From: UBA922 sp964571295
GTDB taxonomy: Bacteria; Patescibacteriota; Patescibacteriia; Magasanikbacterales; UBA922
Length of the DNA: 43,675 nucleotides
Direction of reading: 5' to 3'
Assembly: GCA_964571295.1 (NCBI GenBank)
Contig: CAZNAO010000004.1
Span: forward strand, 1-43,675
The notes under the pieces were generated by a model. That model was given only the letters and a program-made list of their open reading frames with translations. It made no database searches and had not been told where the DNA came from. Made by a program: the position numbers and the translations under genes. How positions within the stretch are numbered: the stretch's first letter is position 1; the number at the start of each line of letters is the position of its first letter. Of the stretch, positions 22,986 through 31,642 are shown piece by piece.

Positions 22986-24608
22986 TTATCGTTTAATCGC
23001 CGCTTTTACCAATCCTACAAACAAAGGATGCGGATTCATCGGACGGGATTTGAATTCAGGATGGAATTGAACTCCCACAAAATACGGATGATTTTCAAGC
23101 TCGACGATCTCAACGAGATCGGTCTCAGGATTGACTCCCACGACCTGCAATCCCACACGATCTATTTCCTCACGATACTCATTATTGAATTCATACCGAT
23201 GACGATGGCGTTCGGAAATCGTATCAGAGCCATAGGCGGCACGAACCTTGGTTCCGCGACGCAATACGCAATCATATGCACCAAGTCGCATGGTCCCGCC
23301 ATATTTCATTTCTTTCACATTTGATGCCTGCAGTGGATTGATATGAATGATCGGATCAGCTGCTTTGGCATTGACTTCGACCGTATGCGCTCCTTTTTTA
23401 TGCAATACGTTCCGTGCGAATTCGATACACGCAAGCTGCATGCCGTAGCATAAACCAAGATAAGGAATACGGTGTTCACGTACGTACGTAATTGCCGCGA
23501 TGATTCCTTCAACTCCCCGCGTGCCGAATCCTCCGGGAACAATCACCGCATCAAATGCACTCAGATTCCTGACTGATTTTGGATCTTTTTCAAAATCCTC
23601 AGAATCTACCCACTCTAACACCGGTTTTACTGACTGATTCCACGAGGCATGTTTAATAGCTTCGATTACTGAAATATATGAATCAGCCAGCGTAAAATTA
23701 CCAGTACCAAAATATTTTCCCACCACTGCAACTTTTAATTCACGTTTTCCATTCTTTACACGTTTTACCAAATTTTCCCACGGCCCAAGATTGGTCGTCT
23801 TTTTAGGAAGCTTGAGAATTGAAAGTAGTTTATTTCCAATTTCTTGCTCTTCCATCTTAAGTGGAATCTCATAGATACTCGAAACATCAGGTGCTGAAAT
23901 ACAATAATCCTTCCGGACTCCACAAAATACTGCCAATTTTTCTCGACGAGGTTCATCCAACTCACTCGCCCCTCGAGCTACGATCATATCCGCCTGAAGT
24001 CCTGCACTATTGAGTGCCCGCGCAGCATGTTGTGTTGGCTTAGTTTTCATCTCCCCGATATGTGACGGTATCGGCAGATAGCTCACGAGAACCATGGCGA
24101 CACTTTCAGGGTCTCTCAACCTCATCATGCGCGCGGCTTCGAGGAAAAGAATATTTTCATACTCCCCCACAGTGCCTCCGACTTCGATAATGGTAATTTC
24201 GGCATTAGCATGCTGTGCTGCCGTCTCGATCCGCTCGATAATATGCTCAGGAATATGCGGTACTACCTGCACACATTTCCCTTTATATTTCATTCCACGT
24301 TCTGCTTCAATAACACTCAGATAGACACGACCGGTCGTCATGTAATTCAAGCTGGTAAGATCAACATCAAGAAAGCGTTCATAATTCCCCATGTCCTGGT
24401 CAGTCTCATCACGATCATCAGTTACGAACACTTCCCCATGTTCGACCGGGTTCATGGTGCCCGCATCCACATTCACATACGGATCAATCTTTAGGGCGGT
24501 TACCGAAAACCCTTTCGCTTTCATGATTGCTCCGATCGAAGCGGATGTAACACCTTTCCCCACTCCGGAAAGCACACCTCCCACAACGAATATATATTTG
24601 CGTTTCAT
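22986..24608 (-). CDS. pyrG: CTP synthase
   Basis: A 540-residue amidoligase that makes CTP from UTP, ATP and glutamine. The synthase domain opens with KYIFVVGGVLSGVGKGVTSASIG and shows KIDPYVNVDAGTMNPVEHGEVFVTDDRDETDQDMGNYERF in the expected place. The glutaminase domain has PGGFGTRG, LGLCYGMQLA with catalytic Cys, and the closing HPE in VQFHPEFKSRP. The ATG at 24608 is preferred because the conserved region begins three residues later; an ATG five codons upstream (24623) is also possible. It lies between rplI and the phospholipase D gene on the same strand. Confidence 0.97.
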   Translation of the reverse strand: MKRKYIFVVGGVLSGVGKGVTSASIGAIMKAKGFSVTALKIDPYVNVDAGTMNPVEHGEVFVTDDRDETDQDMGNYERFLDVDLTSLNYMTTGRVYLSVIEAERGMKYKGKCVQVVPHIPEHIIERIETAAQHANAEITIIEVGGTVGEYENILFLEAARMMRLRDPESVAMVLVSYLPIPSHIGEMKTKPTQHAARALNSAGLQADMIVARGASELDEPRREKLAVFCGVRKDYCISAPDVSSIYEIPLKMEEQEIGNKLLSILKLPKKTTNLGPWENLVKRVKNGKRELKVAVVGKYFGTGNFTLADSYISVIEAIKHASWNQSVKPVLEWVDSEDFEKDPKSVRNLSAFDAVIVPGGFGTRGVEGIIAAITYVREHRIPYLGLCYGMQLACIEFARNVLHKKGAHTVEVNAKAADPIIHINPLQASNVKEMKYGGTMRLGAYDCVLRRGTKVRAAYGSDTISERHRHRYEFNNEYREEIDRVGLQVVGVNPETDLVEIVELENHPYFVGVQFHPEFKSRPMNPHPLFVGLVKAAIKR

Positions 24609-24631
24609 ACTTTTTTTTACCATAGAAAAAA

Positions 24632-24664
24632 TTCAAAAAAACAAAAGCTCCGCAATATGCGGAG
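24632..24664 (-). terminator. rplI terminator
   Basis: CTCCGCA/TGCGGAG stem (24648-24654 and 24658-24664) with a 3-base loop, followed on the minus strand by CTTTTGTTTTTTTG. It ends about 10 bases before the upstream pyrG ATG. Confidence 0.85.
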
Positions 24665-24668
24665 ATGA

Positions 24669-25118
24669 TTAATTAAGTGCTTCAACTTTCACGATGAGTC
24701 GTGCATTCAACTCTTTACTACAACGGATACGTATTTCATACGTACCAATCATCTTTATAGGGTCATCGATCAAAATATCCCTCGTTTCAACCTCAACATG
24801 AAACAATTCTTCGAGTTCGTCCACAATTGCTGCAGGTGAAACCGCTGAATATAATGTCGTACCACCGGCGACCTTGGCAGCGATCGTGAGTGTTCTGCCA
24901 TTTAATTTACTAAATAGCTTATGCGCCTCTTTTGCTTCAGCTGCTTTCAGTTTTTCCTCTTTTTTCTTCCGAGCACCAATCATTGCAAGCGTACCGGCCG
25001 TCGCAATTTCGGCAAGTCCCTGACGGATAAGAAAATTCCGAGCATATCCCTCGGATACTTCTTTGATTTCTCCCTTCTTGCCCAGTGTCGCAATATCACT
25101 CAATAGAAGTATTTTCAT
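24669..25118 (-). CDS. rplI: Ribosomal protein bL9
   Basis: A 149-residue large-subunit protein that binds 23S rRNA near the L1 stalk; the length equals the usual bacterial bL9. The N-domain MKILLLSDIATLGKKGEIKEVSEGYARNFLIRQGLA is textbook. A long central helix with EKLKAAEAKEAHKL follows, and then the C-domain. The ATG at 25118 is chosen because upstream extensions add unrelated sequence. It is divergent from era with an 86-bp gap. Note that many CPR genomes are reported to lack bL9, so its presence narrows the lineage. Confidence 0.96.
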   Translation of the reverse strand: MKILLLSDIATLGKKGEIKEVSEGYARNFLIRQGLAEIATAGTLAMIGARKKKEEKLKAAEAKEAHKLFSKLNGRTLTIAAKVAGGTTLYSAVSPAAIVDELEELFHVEVETRDILIDDPIKMIGTYEIRIRCSKELNARLIVKVEALN

Positions 25119-25141
25119 ATAGGAGATATGATACATGAGGC

Positions 25142-25170
25142 TTGATTTTTTGGCAATAAGGTGATATATT
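25142..25170 (+). promoter_or_regulatory. Candidate era promoter
   Basis: TTGATT (25142-25147), a 17-base spacer and TATATT (25165-25170) with an extended -10 (GTGATATATT). The start is expected about 28 bases before the era ATG. No Shine-Dalgarno site follows. Confidence 0.55.
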
Positions 25171-25204
25171 CTCCGTATTAAGCAAAAGATACTCAAAAAC
25201 CATC

Positions 25205-26053
25205 ATGAAATCCGGCTTCGCCATTCTCATTGGACGCTCCAACGTCGGAAAATCCACCCTCCTCAATACCCTCGTCGGAACGAAAGTGTCAGCGACGAGT
25301 TTTCGCGCGCAAATGACTCGCGATGTCATCCACGGTGTCGTCAATACACCCGAAGGCCAGATCACCTTTGTTGATACGCCAGGTATTTTTAAAGACCGTA
25401 AAAGTTCGCTCACGAGTAAGCTCATCCAAAAAGCGAAAGAAGCACTCGAAGGAGTCGATCTCATCATCTATGTCGTCGATCCGACACGTGAAATCGGTGA
25501 TGAGGAAAAATACGCATTCGGATTGATCCGTCATATCGATTTGCCCAAAATTTTGGTAATCAATAAGAGCGATGTTCCACCACGCGAACGAAAATACCAA
25601 AAAGATTACGAAGCGCTTGCGCGCGAATTCAACGCAGTATTATCACTTTCCGCACTCCGCGCAAGTCATATACAGCCACTGAAGGATAAAGTAATGGAAC
25701 TCTTGCCCGAAGGAGAACCAATGTACGGAGATGGACAATTGACCAATGTACATGAATTTTTCTTTATTGCCGAACTTATCCGAGAAAAAATATTCTCAGT
25801 ATTTGACAAAGAAGTCCCCTATTCCATGACCGTCGAAGTGGACAATCTCGAAGAAAAACCAGACATCTTCGTGATCTCTGCCCGGATCCTCACTGACCAG
25901 GAGCGGTATAAGCGCTTGATCATCGGCACGGGCGGCAAAAAAATCAAAGAGATCGGACAGATGGCCCGCAGGGAACTGGAGCAAGCGCTCAATAAAAAAG
26001 TCTATCTGGAACTCGAAGTCGAAGTCGATCAGCACTGGGTGGAAAGATTGTAA
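25205..26053 (+). CDS. era: GTPase Era
   Basis: A 282-residue Ras-like GTPase with a C-terminal KH domain; it binds 16S rRNA and helps 30S assembly. G1 GRSNVGKST is at 10-18, switch region TRDVIHGV near 40, G3 FVDTPGIF near 57, G4 NKSD near 120, and G5 LSALRASH near 148. The KH domain has VISARILTDQERYKRLIIGTGGKKIKEIG, with the GxxG loop GTGG. It is a single-gene unit with its own promoter and a strong terminator. Confidence 0.97.
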   Translation: MKSGFAILIGRSNVGKSTLLNTLVGTKVSATSFRAQMTRDVIHGVVNTPEGQITFVDTPGIFKDRKSSLTSKLIQKAKEALEGVDLIIYVVDPTREIGDEEKYAFGLIRHIDLPKILVINKSDVPPRERKYQKDYEALAREFNAVLSLSALRASHIQPLKDKVMELLPEGEPMYGDGQLTNVHEFFFIAELIREKIFSVFDKEVPYSMTVEVDNLEEKPDIFVISARILTDQERYKRLIIGTGGKKIKEIGQMARRELEQALNKKVYLELEVEVDQHWVERL

Positions 26054-26086
26054 AAAACCCTGTACCGTTCTGGTACAGGGTTTTTT
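26052..26086. terminator. Bidirectional terminator between era and riboflavin kinase
   Basis: AAAAAACCCTGTACC (26052-26066), loop GTTCT, GGTACAGGGTTTTTT (26072-26086). A perfect 15-bp stem with A and T runs, so it works for era (+) and for the converging riboflavin kinase gene (-). Confidence 0.93.
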
Positions 26087-26106
26087 GTTTCAACAAATTC
26101 AAAAAA

Positions 26107-26460
26107 TTACTTTTTCAAAACTTCGCGAACAAGTTCAACATCGCTCTTGATTTTTGTAATCAACTCCTCAGTCGTATCATATCGCTCGATTTCGCTTACT
26201 TTCTGCATTACCTCAAGCTCGATATGTTTTCCATACAGCGATAATCCCGGATAATCGAGCAAATGAGCTTCAACACGATCGAGAGAATCTGGAATAAATA
26301 TCCCTGCCATATACCGTTCTTTTCCCACAATCGCCCAGCCGGCAAAAATTCCGGAACTTACATGAAGGCGTTTCTTTTTGATGTCAATGTTCGCGGTCGG
26401 ATACCCTAAAACACGCCCACGCCGCTCTCCTTGGACAACGATACCCGTAATATGAAGCAT
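26107..26460 (-). CDS. Stand-alone riboflavin kinase
   Basis: A 117-residue protein corresponding to the C-terminal kinase half of bacterial RibF. It shows GIVVQGERRGRVLGYPTANI (the GxPTAN motif binding ATP and Mg), GIFAGWAIVGKERYMAGIFI, and the closing EAHLLDYPGLSLYGKHIELEV with the catalytic Glu. The FMN adenylyltransferase half is absent, so this protein alone would give FMN but not FAD. It follows the S41 protease gene by 11 bases. Since MurB needs FAD, the cell must get FAD another way or carry a separate adenylyltransferase. Confidence 0.88.
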   Translation of the reverse strand: MLHITGIVVQGERRGRVLGYPTANIDIKKKRLHVSSGIFAGWAIVGKERYMAGIFIPDSLDRVEAHLLDYPGLSLYGKHIELEVMQKVSEIERYDTTEELITKIKSDVELVREVLKK

Positions 26461-26471
26461 AAAACACGTGT

Positions 26472-27734
26472 TTACTCTTTGCTTAATAATTCCAATGCTT
26501 TTTCAAGTCCTTTATCAGTAAAGTCATCCGAAGTAGTCCCTTCGGTACCCTCTTTCTGAACAAACATCTCTTCAATCACCTGGTCAGGCTCAATACCTAC
26601 TTTATTGATCTGACGCTTATGCGGAGTATACCATTCGGCAATCGTCAATTTGAGAGCCGATCCATCGGGAAAGTATTCAAAATCCTGTACCGAGCCCTTA
26701 CCGAACGTCTTACTTCCAACAAGTGTCGCAAGACCGTAATCCTGAAGTGCTCCCGAGACAATTTCAGATCCCGAAGCAGTTCCTCCGTCGACCAGGACAA
26801 TGGTTGGAATACCTGCGAAGCGATGCTTGCTTCCATCAGCCGTATATTGATCTTCGGAACCATCATGATATTTCTCATAGACAATAACACCTGATTTCAC
26901 CCATTCACTTGCTACTTTTACCGAAGTATCAAGATAACCACCTGGATTGCTTCGAAGGTCAAGTACGATCCCGGCAGGTTTCTTTGTCTGGATTTCTTTT
27001 GCGGCTTTGTCAAACTCATTCCAGGTAGTATCATTGAAATAACTGATACGGAGATACGCAATATTCTTCTCTTTCATACTCCAATCTACGGTTGGAACGG
27101 TAATAACATCTCTGACAATAGTAATTTCCCGAGGTGATGAAGATTTCTCCGAGAGGACGGTAAGCTTGACCGGAGTTCCTTTCTCCCCCCGGATAAGGGT
27201 TACCACTTCGTCAACTGATTTTCCACTAACATCGTTTCCATCAACCAGCAAAATCACATCTCCAGCCCTGAGACCTGCTCGTTCGGCAGGAGATTTTGCC
27301 AATGGAGCAATGACCGTGATTGCGTTATTCTTGAGCCCGATTTCAGCTCCGATTCCAAAAAATTCGCCTGATAAATCACGTTTAAATTCCTCTGCTTTCA
27401 CCGGAGGCATGTAAACCGAATACGGATCATTCAGGGCTCCCACCATTCCCACCATGGATCCATAGAACAAATCAACATCATTTACTGGTTTATGAACATA
27501 TTTTTCTTGAACCTTCTTCCATACGGTCCAAAATTGATTAAAAGAGATAGTGCTTTCATTCGATTGCGAAAAAAGATCAGAAACACCGGAAGCAGCAAAA
27601 GCTTTATCGCCCCGAAGTATTGCTCGCATGCCGTAGGAGGTTCCAGTAAACACTCCCGACACAAACACGCCGACAATGAGTACAGCGGTGACAAACCCAC
27701 GCATAAAACGTTTCTTTGATTGATTTTCTTCCAT
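26472..27734 (-). CDS. S41 carboxy-terminal processing protease
   Basis: A 420-residue secreted or membrane-anchored serine protease. Residues 10-33 (FVTAVLIVGVFVSGVFTGT) form a signal anchor. A PDZ domain covers about 110-190, with FFGIGAEIG and SPAERAGLRAGDVILLVDG. The S41 core has GIVLDLRSNPGGYLD, the nucleophile in LVDGGTASGSEIVSGAL, and the catalytic Lys in TFGKGSVQ. Relatives (CtpA, Prc) trim proteins or cell-wall hydrolases outside the membrane. It is followed by the riboflavin kinase gene and preceded by murA. Confidence 0.93.
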   Translation of the reverse strand: MEENQSKKRFMRGFVTAVLIVGVFVSGVFTGTSYGMRAILRGDKAFAASGVSDLFSQSNESTISFNQFWTVWKKVQEKYVHKPVNDVDLFYGSMVGMVGALNDPYSVYMPPVKAEEFKRDLSGEFFGIGAEIGLKNNAITVIAPLAKSPAERAGLRAGDVILLVDGNDVSGKSVDEVVTLIRGEKGTPVKLTVLSEKSSSPREITIVRDVITVPTVDWSMKEKNIAYLRISYFNDTTWNEFDKAAKEIQTKKPAGIVLDLRSNPGGYLDTSVKVASEWVKSGVIVYEKYHDGSEDQYTADGSKHRFAGIPTIVLVDGGTASGSEIVSGALQDYGLATLVGSKTFGKGSVQDFEYFPDGSALKLTIAEWYTPHKRQINKVGIEPDQVIEEMFVQKEGTEGTTSDDFTDKGLEKALELLSKE

Positions 27735-27791
27735 ACATTTATGAGAATTATCCTAAGTGTTCTGACTGACCTGAAAACTTCAGAATGATTT

Positions 27792-29093
27792 TTATTCTAC
27801 TCTTGTAATATCTGCCCCAATTCCACGCAATCTTCCTTCCAAATCTTCATATCCGCGCTCAATCACATACACATCACGCAATTTCGAGGTTCCGTCTGCC
27901 GCAAGCATACCGATCAATAATGCCATTGCCGGACGGATACCATCAGGCGCAATAAGCTCACGTCCGGTAAGCGAAGTTACCCCTTCCACAAACACACGAT
28001 GCGGATCAAGCAACGTTACTTTTCCGCCAATTTTTTGAAATTCAAGATAATATACACTTCGGTTTTCCCACATCCAATCATGGATAAGAGTTCGTCCTGC
28101 AGCCTGAGTCGCAATGGGTACAAAAAATGGTACGTTATCAATATTGATTCCCGGAAACGGAAGTCCGTGAATTTTATCAGGCAAAGCAGTTAATTCCGAA
28201 GGAATAATGGTGATATCGACAACTCTAAATTTACCATTTTCAGACAACCGTTCATGATCCACCGCATATTTCTGCCCCATCATTTTGAGTTTTTCAAGTT
28301 CTAATTCAAGAAAATCAATGGGACAATTGGTGACCGTAAGAGTCGAATGGGTGGTGACAGCAAGCGCAATAAAGGCAAATGCATCAATCGGATCAGGCAT
28401 AACCTGATACTCGATATCAGTTTTTAATTTTTTAACCCCATCAATAATAAGGGTCTGGGTTCCGATTCCCTGAATCGAAACACCCGCAGCTACGAGAAAA
28501 TAACACAGGTCCTGTACCATGTAATTCGCCGAACAAAACTTGATAATCGTCCGTCCGTCCGCACGTGCGGCAGCCATAATCGCATTTTCAGTCGGAGTGT
28601 CACCTGCTTCGTACATGACAACCTCAGCCGCCTTAATTTTTTTATTCTTCACTTCATATCGGTCTTCGGTTGTTTTGATATCGACACCGAATTTCTGCAA
28701 AGCATACAGATGGGGACGCACCGTACGTTCACCAAGTTTACAACCTCCTGATCGATAAAGACGATAGGATGACACTCGTGAGGCAAGTGAACCGAGTAAC
28801 AGCAACGACGAACGAATTTTCATTGATGCCACCTTATTAATTTTTCCAAGCGTAAGTTTTTTTCCACTATCAACGACAAGTGTACGATCATCGACCCAGG
28901 TACAAGAGACATTAATACTCTCAAGCACTTCAATAAAACGATACACCTCCTCAATCCGAGGCATATTGCGAAAGGTAGTCTTCCCTTCAACCATAACTGA
29001 TGCTGAAAGGAGACCCAATGCTGAATTTTTAGCGCTACGAACTGCAATAGTTCCTCTCAATTTTTTCCCACCACCAATAACATACGTTGCCAT
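27792..29093 (-). CDS. murA: UDP-N-acetylglucosamine 1-carboxyvinyltransferase MurA
   Basis: A 433-residue enzyme of the EPSP synthase fold that adds enolpyruvate to UDP-GlcNAc, the first step of peptidoglycan synthesis. It starts with YVIGGGKKLRGTIAVRSAKNSALGLL, holding the Lys-Asn pair. The active loop has Cys in SGGCKLGERTV, so fosfomycin sensitivity is expected on that residue. GDTPTENAIMAA and the final VIERGYEDLEGRLRGIGADI match the family. The loop differs from the usual GGCxIGxRPVDLHL (here KLGERTVRPHLYAL). The ATG at 29093 is used; a GTG ten codons upstream is less likely. Confidence 0.94.
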   Translation of the reverse strand: MATYVIGGGKKLRGTIAVRSAKNSALGLLSASVMVEGKTTFRNMPRIEEVYRFIEVLESINVSCTWVDDRTLVVDSGKKLTLGKINKVASMKIRSSLLLLGSLASRVSSYRLYRSGGCKLGERTVRPHLYALQKFGVDIKTTEDRYEVKNKKIKAAEVVMYEAGDTPTENAIMAAARADGRTIIKFCSANYMVQDLCYFLVAAGVSIQGIGTQTLIIDGVKKLKTDIEYQVMPDPIDAFAFIALAVTTHSTLTVTNCPIDFLELELEKLKMMGQKYAVDHERLSENGKFRVVDITIIPSELTALPDKIHGLPFPGINIDNVPFFVPIATQAAGRTLIHDWMWENRSVYYLEFQKIGGKVTLLDPHRVFVEGVTSLTGRELIAPDGIRPAMALLIGMLAADGTSKLRDVYVIERGYEDLEGRLRGIGADITRVE

Positions 29094-29128
29094 AGATGCG
29101 ATTGAATTTTTATGAAATCTCACTTATA

Positions 29129-29157
29129 ATACTACCAAATTATGCTATATTGTGCAA
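29129..29157 (-). promoter_or_regulatory. Candidate murA promoter
   Basis: Minus strand TTGCAC (29157-29152), a 17-base spacer and TAGTAT (29134-29129). The start is expected about 30 bases before the murA ATG. It overlaps the upstream side of the divergent PEGA gene. Confidence 0.4.
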
Positions 29158-29160
29158 TCT

Positions 29161-30492
29161 ATGACTAACAAAACAAAAATGTATACAATCGGACATATAC
29201 TGACCCGCCCCATACGCCGCGCCCTCATGTTTTCCCTGTGGATCGCTTTTTTTATCATGACCCCGGCAATTATTCTCTATACCGCGGGTTATCGATATGA
29301 TTTCAAAACCAGCCAAATCAAACAAACAGGTGTATTAAGTGTAGATATTCTACCAAGAGACGCTACCGTCACCCTGAATAATATCGTCATCGAAAAACAA
29401 ATACCGATTCGCCTACCCAATCGTGCTCCAGGGACATATATCCTCAAAATGGAGCGTGTTGGATACAAACCATGGGAGAGAGATATCGTAATTACCAGCA
29501 ACAATACGACCTATATCAAGGATATCACGCTTATCAAAGATGCACTGCCGATACGTGAAATTGAAGGAAATAATGAAATTATCCGTATAGAAGGGTATGC
29601 AGACACGATCTTGATTCTTAAAAAAATCAATGGACTCTATGAACTGCACCTGCACAACATGATAACCAATGCAGACACATTAATTTACCGCACCCTCTCA
29701 TCAAAAGAGCCAGAGGTGATAGTGTCGCCATACACTGCTTCAGCATACAGCAGGATTGTAGGAGAAAAAACAGACACCCTCTATATGATTTCACTAGTCA
29801 ATCCGGAAAATCCGTTTGTGACTGAAATAAGTAGTGATGCCACATTGTCAATCGACCCTACAAACCCCGAAGCTATCCTATATAAAAAAGAAGGCAGAAA
29901 TATACACGCACTCTCATTCTCACGAAATCCACGATTTATCGGCACAGCGTCAAGCAGTGCATGGTATGCAGATACACAAGGGAGGGTATGGGAAGCAACG
30001 GAATCATATATTACGAGCCCCTATGACGGAAGTACCTACGTCTTCCCTGATACCATTGACACAATCATACATATCAATAATTCGCGTATTATCGCAACAC
30101 ACGCAGACAAAACCATGATTGCAAAATTATCCAACGGCACCATAGAATCAATTGAAACCGCCAACGGCACCTCAAGACACTACAATACCAAAACTGGAGA
30201 ATGGCTCGTGTGGTCTCCGTGGGAATTAACCAGTGTTTACCCTGATGGTGGGGTCAGCCTACTCAACCGAAGCGGTGAAAGGATAAAAGAAGTGACAATT
30301 CTCGACCCTGCAGGGGTACTCTTGATCGCGACGGATAACGGAATGTCCGCATTCAATCCCGGGTACTACGTCCGCCACTCACTCGCAAAAATAGAGGACT
30401 ACGAACTTATATCAGTAAACATAGCCACTCGTATACTGTACTTTTTCGGAACGTTTGCAGGACATCGTGGCGTGTATTCACTGGAATACTAA
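29161..30492 (+). CDS. Membrane-anchored PEGA-domain protein
   Basis: A 443-residue protein. Residues 18-42 (ALMFSLWIAFFIMTPAIILY) are a single membrane anchor. Residues 60-115 are a PEGA domain (GVLSVDILPRDATVTLNNIV, then GTYILKMERVGYKPWERDI), a small beta-sandwich common in envelope proteins. The remaining 320 residues are beta-rich with repeated strand-turn patterns and may form a propeller. It probably sits on the outer face of the membrane. The function is unknown; PEGA proteins often sit on surface layers or sensors. A GTG three codons upstream is an alternative start. Confidence 0.8.
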   Translation: MTNKTKMYTIGHILTRPIRRALMFSLWIAFFIMTPAIILYTAGYRYDFKTSQIKQTGVLSVDILPRDATVTLNNIVIEKQIPIRLPNRAPGTYILKMERVGYKPWERDIVITSNNTTYIKDITLIKDALPIREIEGNNEIIRIEGYADTILILKKINGLYELHLHNMITNADTLIYRTLSSKEPEVIVSPYTASAYSRIVGEKTDTLYMISLVNPENPFVTEISSDATLSIDPTNPEAILYKKEGRNIHALSFSRNPRFIGTASSSAWYADTQGRVWEATESYITSPYDGSTYVFPDTIDTIIHINNSRIIATHADKTMIAKLSNGTIESIETANGTSRHYNTKTGEWLVWSPWELTSVYPDGGVSLLNRSGERIKEVTILDPAGVLLIATDNGMSAFNPGYYVRHSLAKIEDYELISVNIATRILYFFGTFAGHRGVYSLEY

Positions 30493-30505
30493 AATTTCAT
30501 CTACC

Positions 30506-30540
30506 AAAAAACCTCTGATTATCCAGAGGTTTTGTATTTT
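30506..30540. terminator. Bidirectional terminator after the PEGA gene
   Basis: AAAACCTCTG (30508-30517), loop ATTATC, CAGAGGTTTT (30524-30533), flanked by A and T runs. It lies between the PEGA gene (+) and the converging nucleotidyltransferase gene (-). Confidence 0.88.
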
Positions 30541-30544
30541 CTGA

Positions 30545-31630
30545 TTACAATTCAACGACCGTCTTGTCTCCGATGATCATCGACCGACCGCCTTCCTGTA
30601 TTTTTCTGGTAACCCGTACATTTTTCCCGATAATGCTGTGCGTGATATGTATATCAGCACGAATGGTTGAATTATCGAGAATGATAGAATCATCAATACG
30701 GGCATCCACAATCTCAGATCCAGACCCAATCGTCGTGTTCGGTCCGATAACACAATTCTTGAGAAGCACATTTTCCCCGATAATAACCGGACCCATGATA
30801 CTTACATTTTCCTGTATCTGTGAACCCCGTCCGATGTGCACATCTCCCGAGAGTGCGGCTCCATGGGCAAGTTCGGATGGATACGTAAAATAACTCTTGT
30901 CTGTTTTCTCGAGAAGCAATCGATTAGCAATAAGGAGATCATCGACCTTGCCAGTATCTTTCCACCATCCCGTAATTTCTTTATACCCCACTTTCCTCCC
31001 CTGTTTCAAAAACAACGAATGAATACTTGAAATCTCATATTCTCCACGCGGACTTTTCTGTATATTGGCAAACGCATCAAAAAATACGTGTGGCCCATAG
31101 AGATAAATTCCGGTAACGGCAAAATTATTTGGTGGATTGCTCGGCTTCTCAATAACGTCAGTGAGGATTCCTGCTTCATTAAATACCGGAACCCCGAATC
31201 GCTCAGGGTCAGGAACTGATGACAAGGCAAGCATGCAGTCATACCTGCCCGAATGGAATTCGTGAAACAATCCGTCGAGGTCTCCCAATAATACGTTGTC
31301 CGACAAATAAAACATGAAGGGTTCTCCGCCGATAAATTTCCGAGCCTCATTTACCACATGGGCAATTCCCTGCGGTCCACCGGTCTGTTCAAAAAAGGTG
31401 ATCGTGATTCCCCAGTGCCCACCGTCTCCGATCATTTTCTGAAGCTCGATCTCTCCCGGATTGGTATTGATAAAAATCTCGGTCACTCCCGCATTAACCG
31501 CCTTTTCAATTGCATGAAAAATCATCGGCTTGTTGGCAAGCGGAAGCAAATGTTTGTTGATAGTGGTCGTAATCGGCTGCAACCGTGTTGCACGTCCGCC
31601 TCCCGTCAGAATGGCTTTCCGTATTTTCAT
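30545..31630 (-). CDS. Sugar-1-phosphate nucleotidyltransferase, long RmlA-like
   Basis: A 361-residue enzyme. The nucleotidyltransferase domain opens with AILTGGGRATRLQPIT (usual motif GGxGTRLxPxT, here with Arg-Ala) and has LPLANKPMI, FFEQTGGPQGIAH and FYLSDNVLLGD. From about 245 on come hexapeptide repeats of a left-handed beta-helix (VIIGENVLLKNCVIGPNTTIG). The length and layout fit the long glucose-1-phosphate thymidylyltransferases of sugar clusters. It could supply dTDP-glucose to RmlB (39514), though a different sugar or base is possible. It is the last gene of the glycosyltransferase operon; the previous gene ends 12 bases before. Confidence 0.87.
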   Translation of the reverse strand: MKIRKAILTGGGRATRLQPITTTINKHLLPLANKPMIFHAIEKAVNAGVTEIFINTNPGEIELQKMIGDGGHWGITITFFEQTGGPQGIAHVVNEARKFIGGEPFMFYLSDNVLLGDLDGLFHEFHSGRYDCMLALSSVPDPERFGVPVFNEAGILTDVIEKPSNPPNNFAVTGIYLYGPHVFFDAFANIQKSPRGEYEISSIHSLFLKQGRKVGYKEITGWWKDTGKVDDLLIANRLLLEKTDKSYFTYPSELAHGAALSGDVHIGRGSQIQENVSIMGPVIIGENVLLKNCVIGPNTTIGSGSEIVDARIDDSIILDNSTIRADIHITHSIIGKNVRVTRKIQEGGRSMIIGDKTVVEL

Positions 31631-31642
31631 AAGACTAACACC

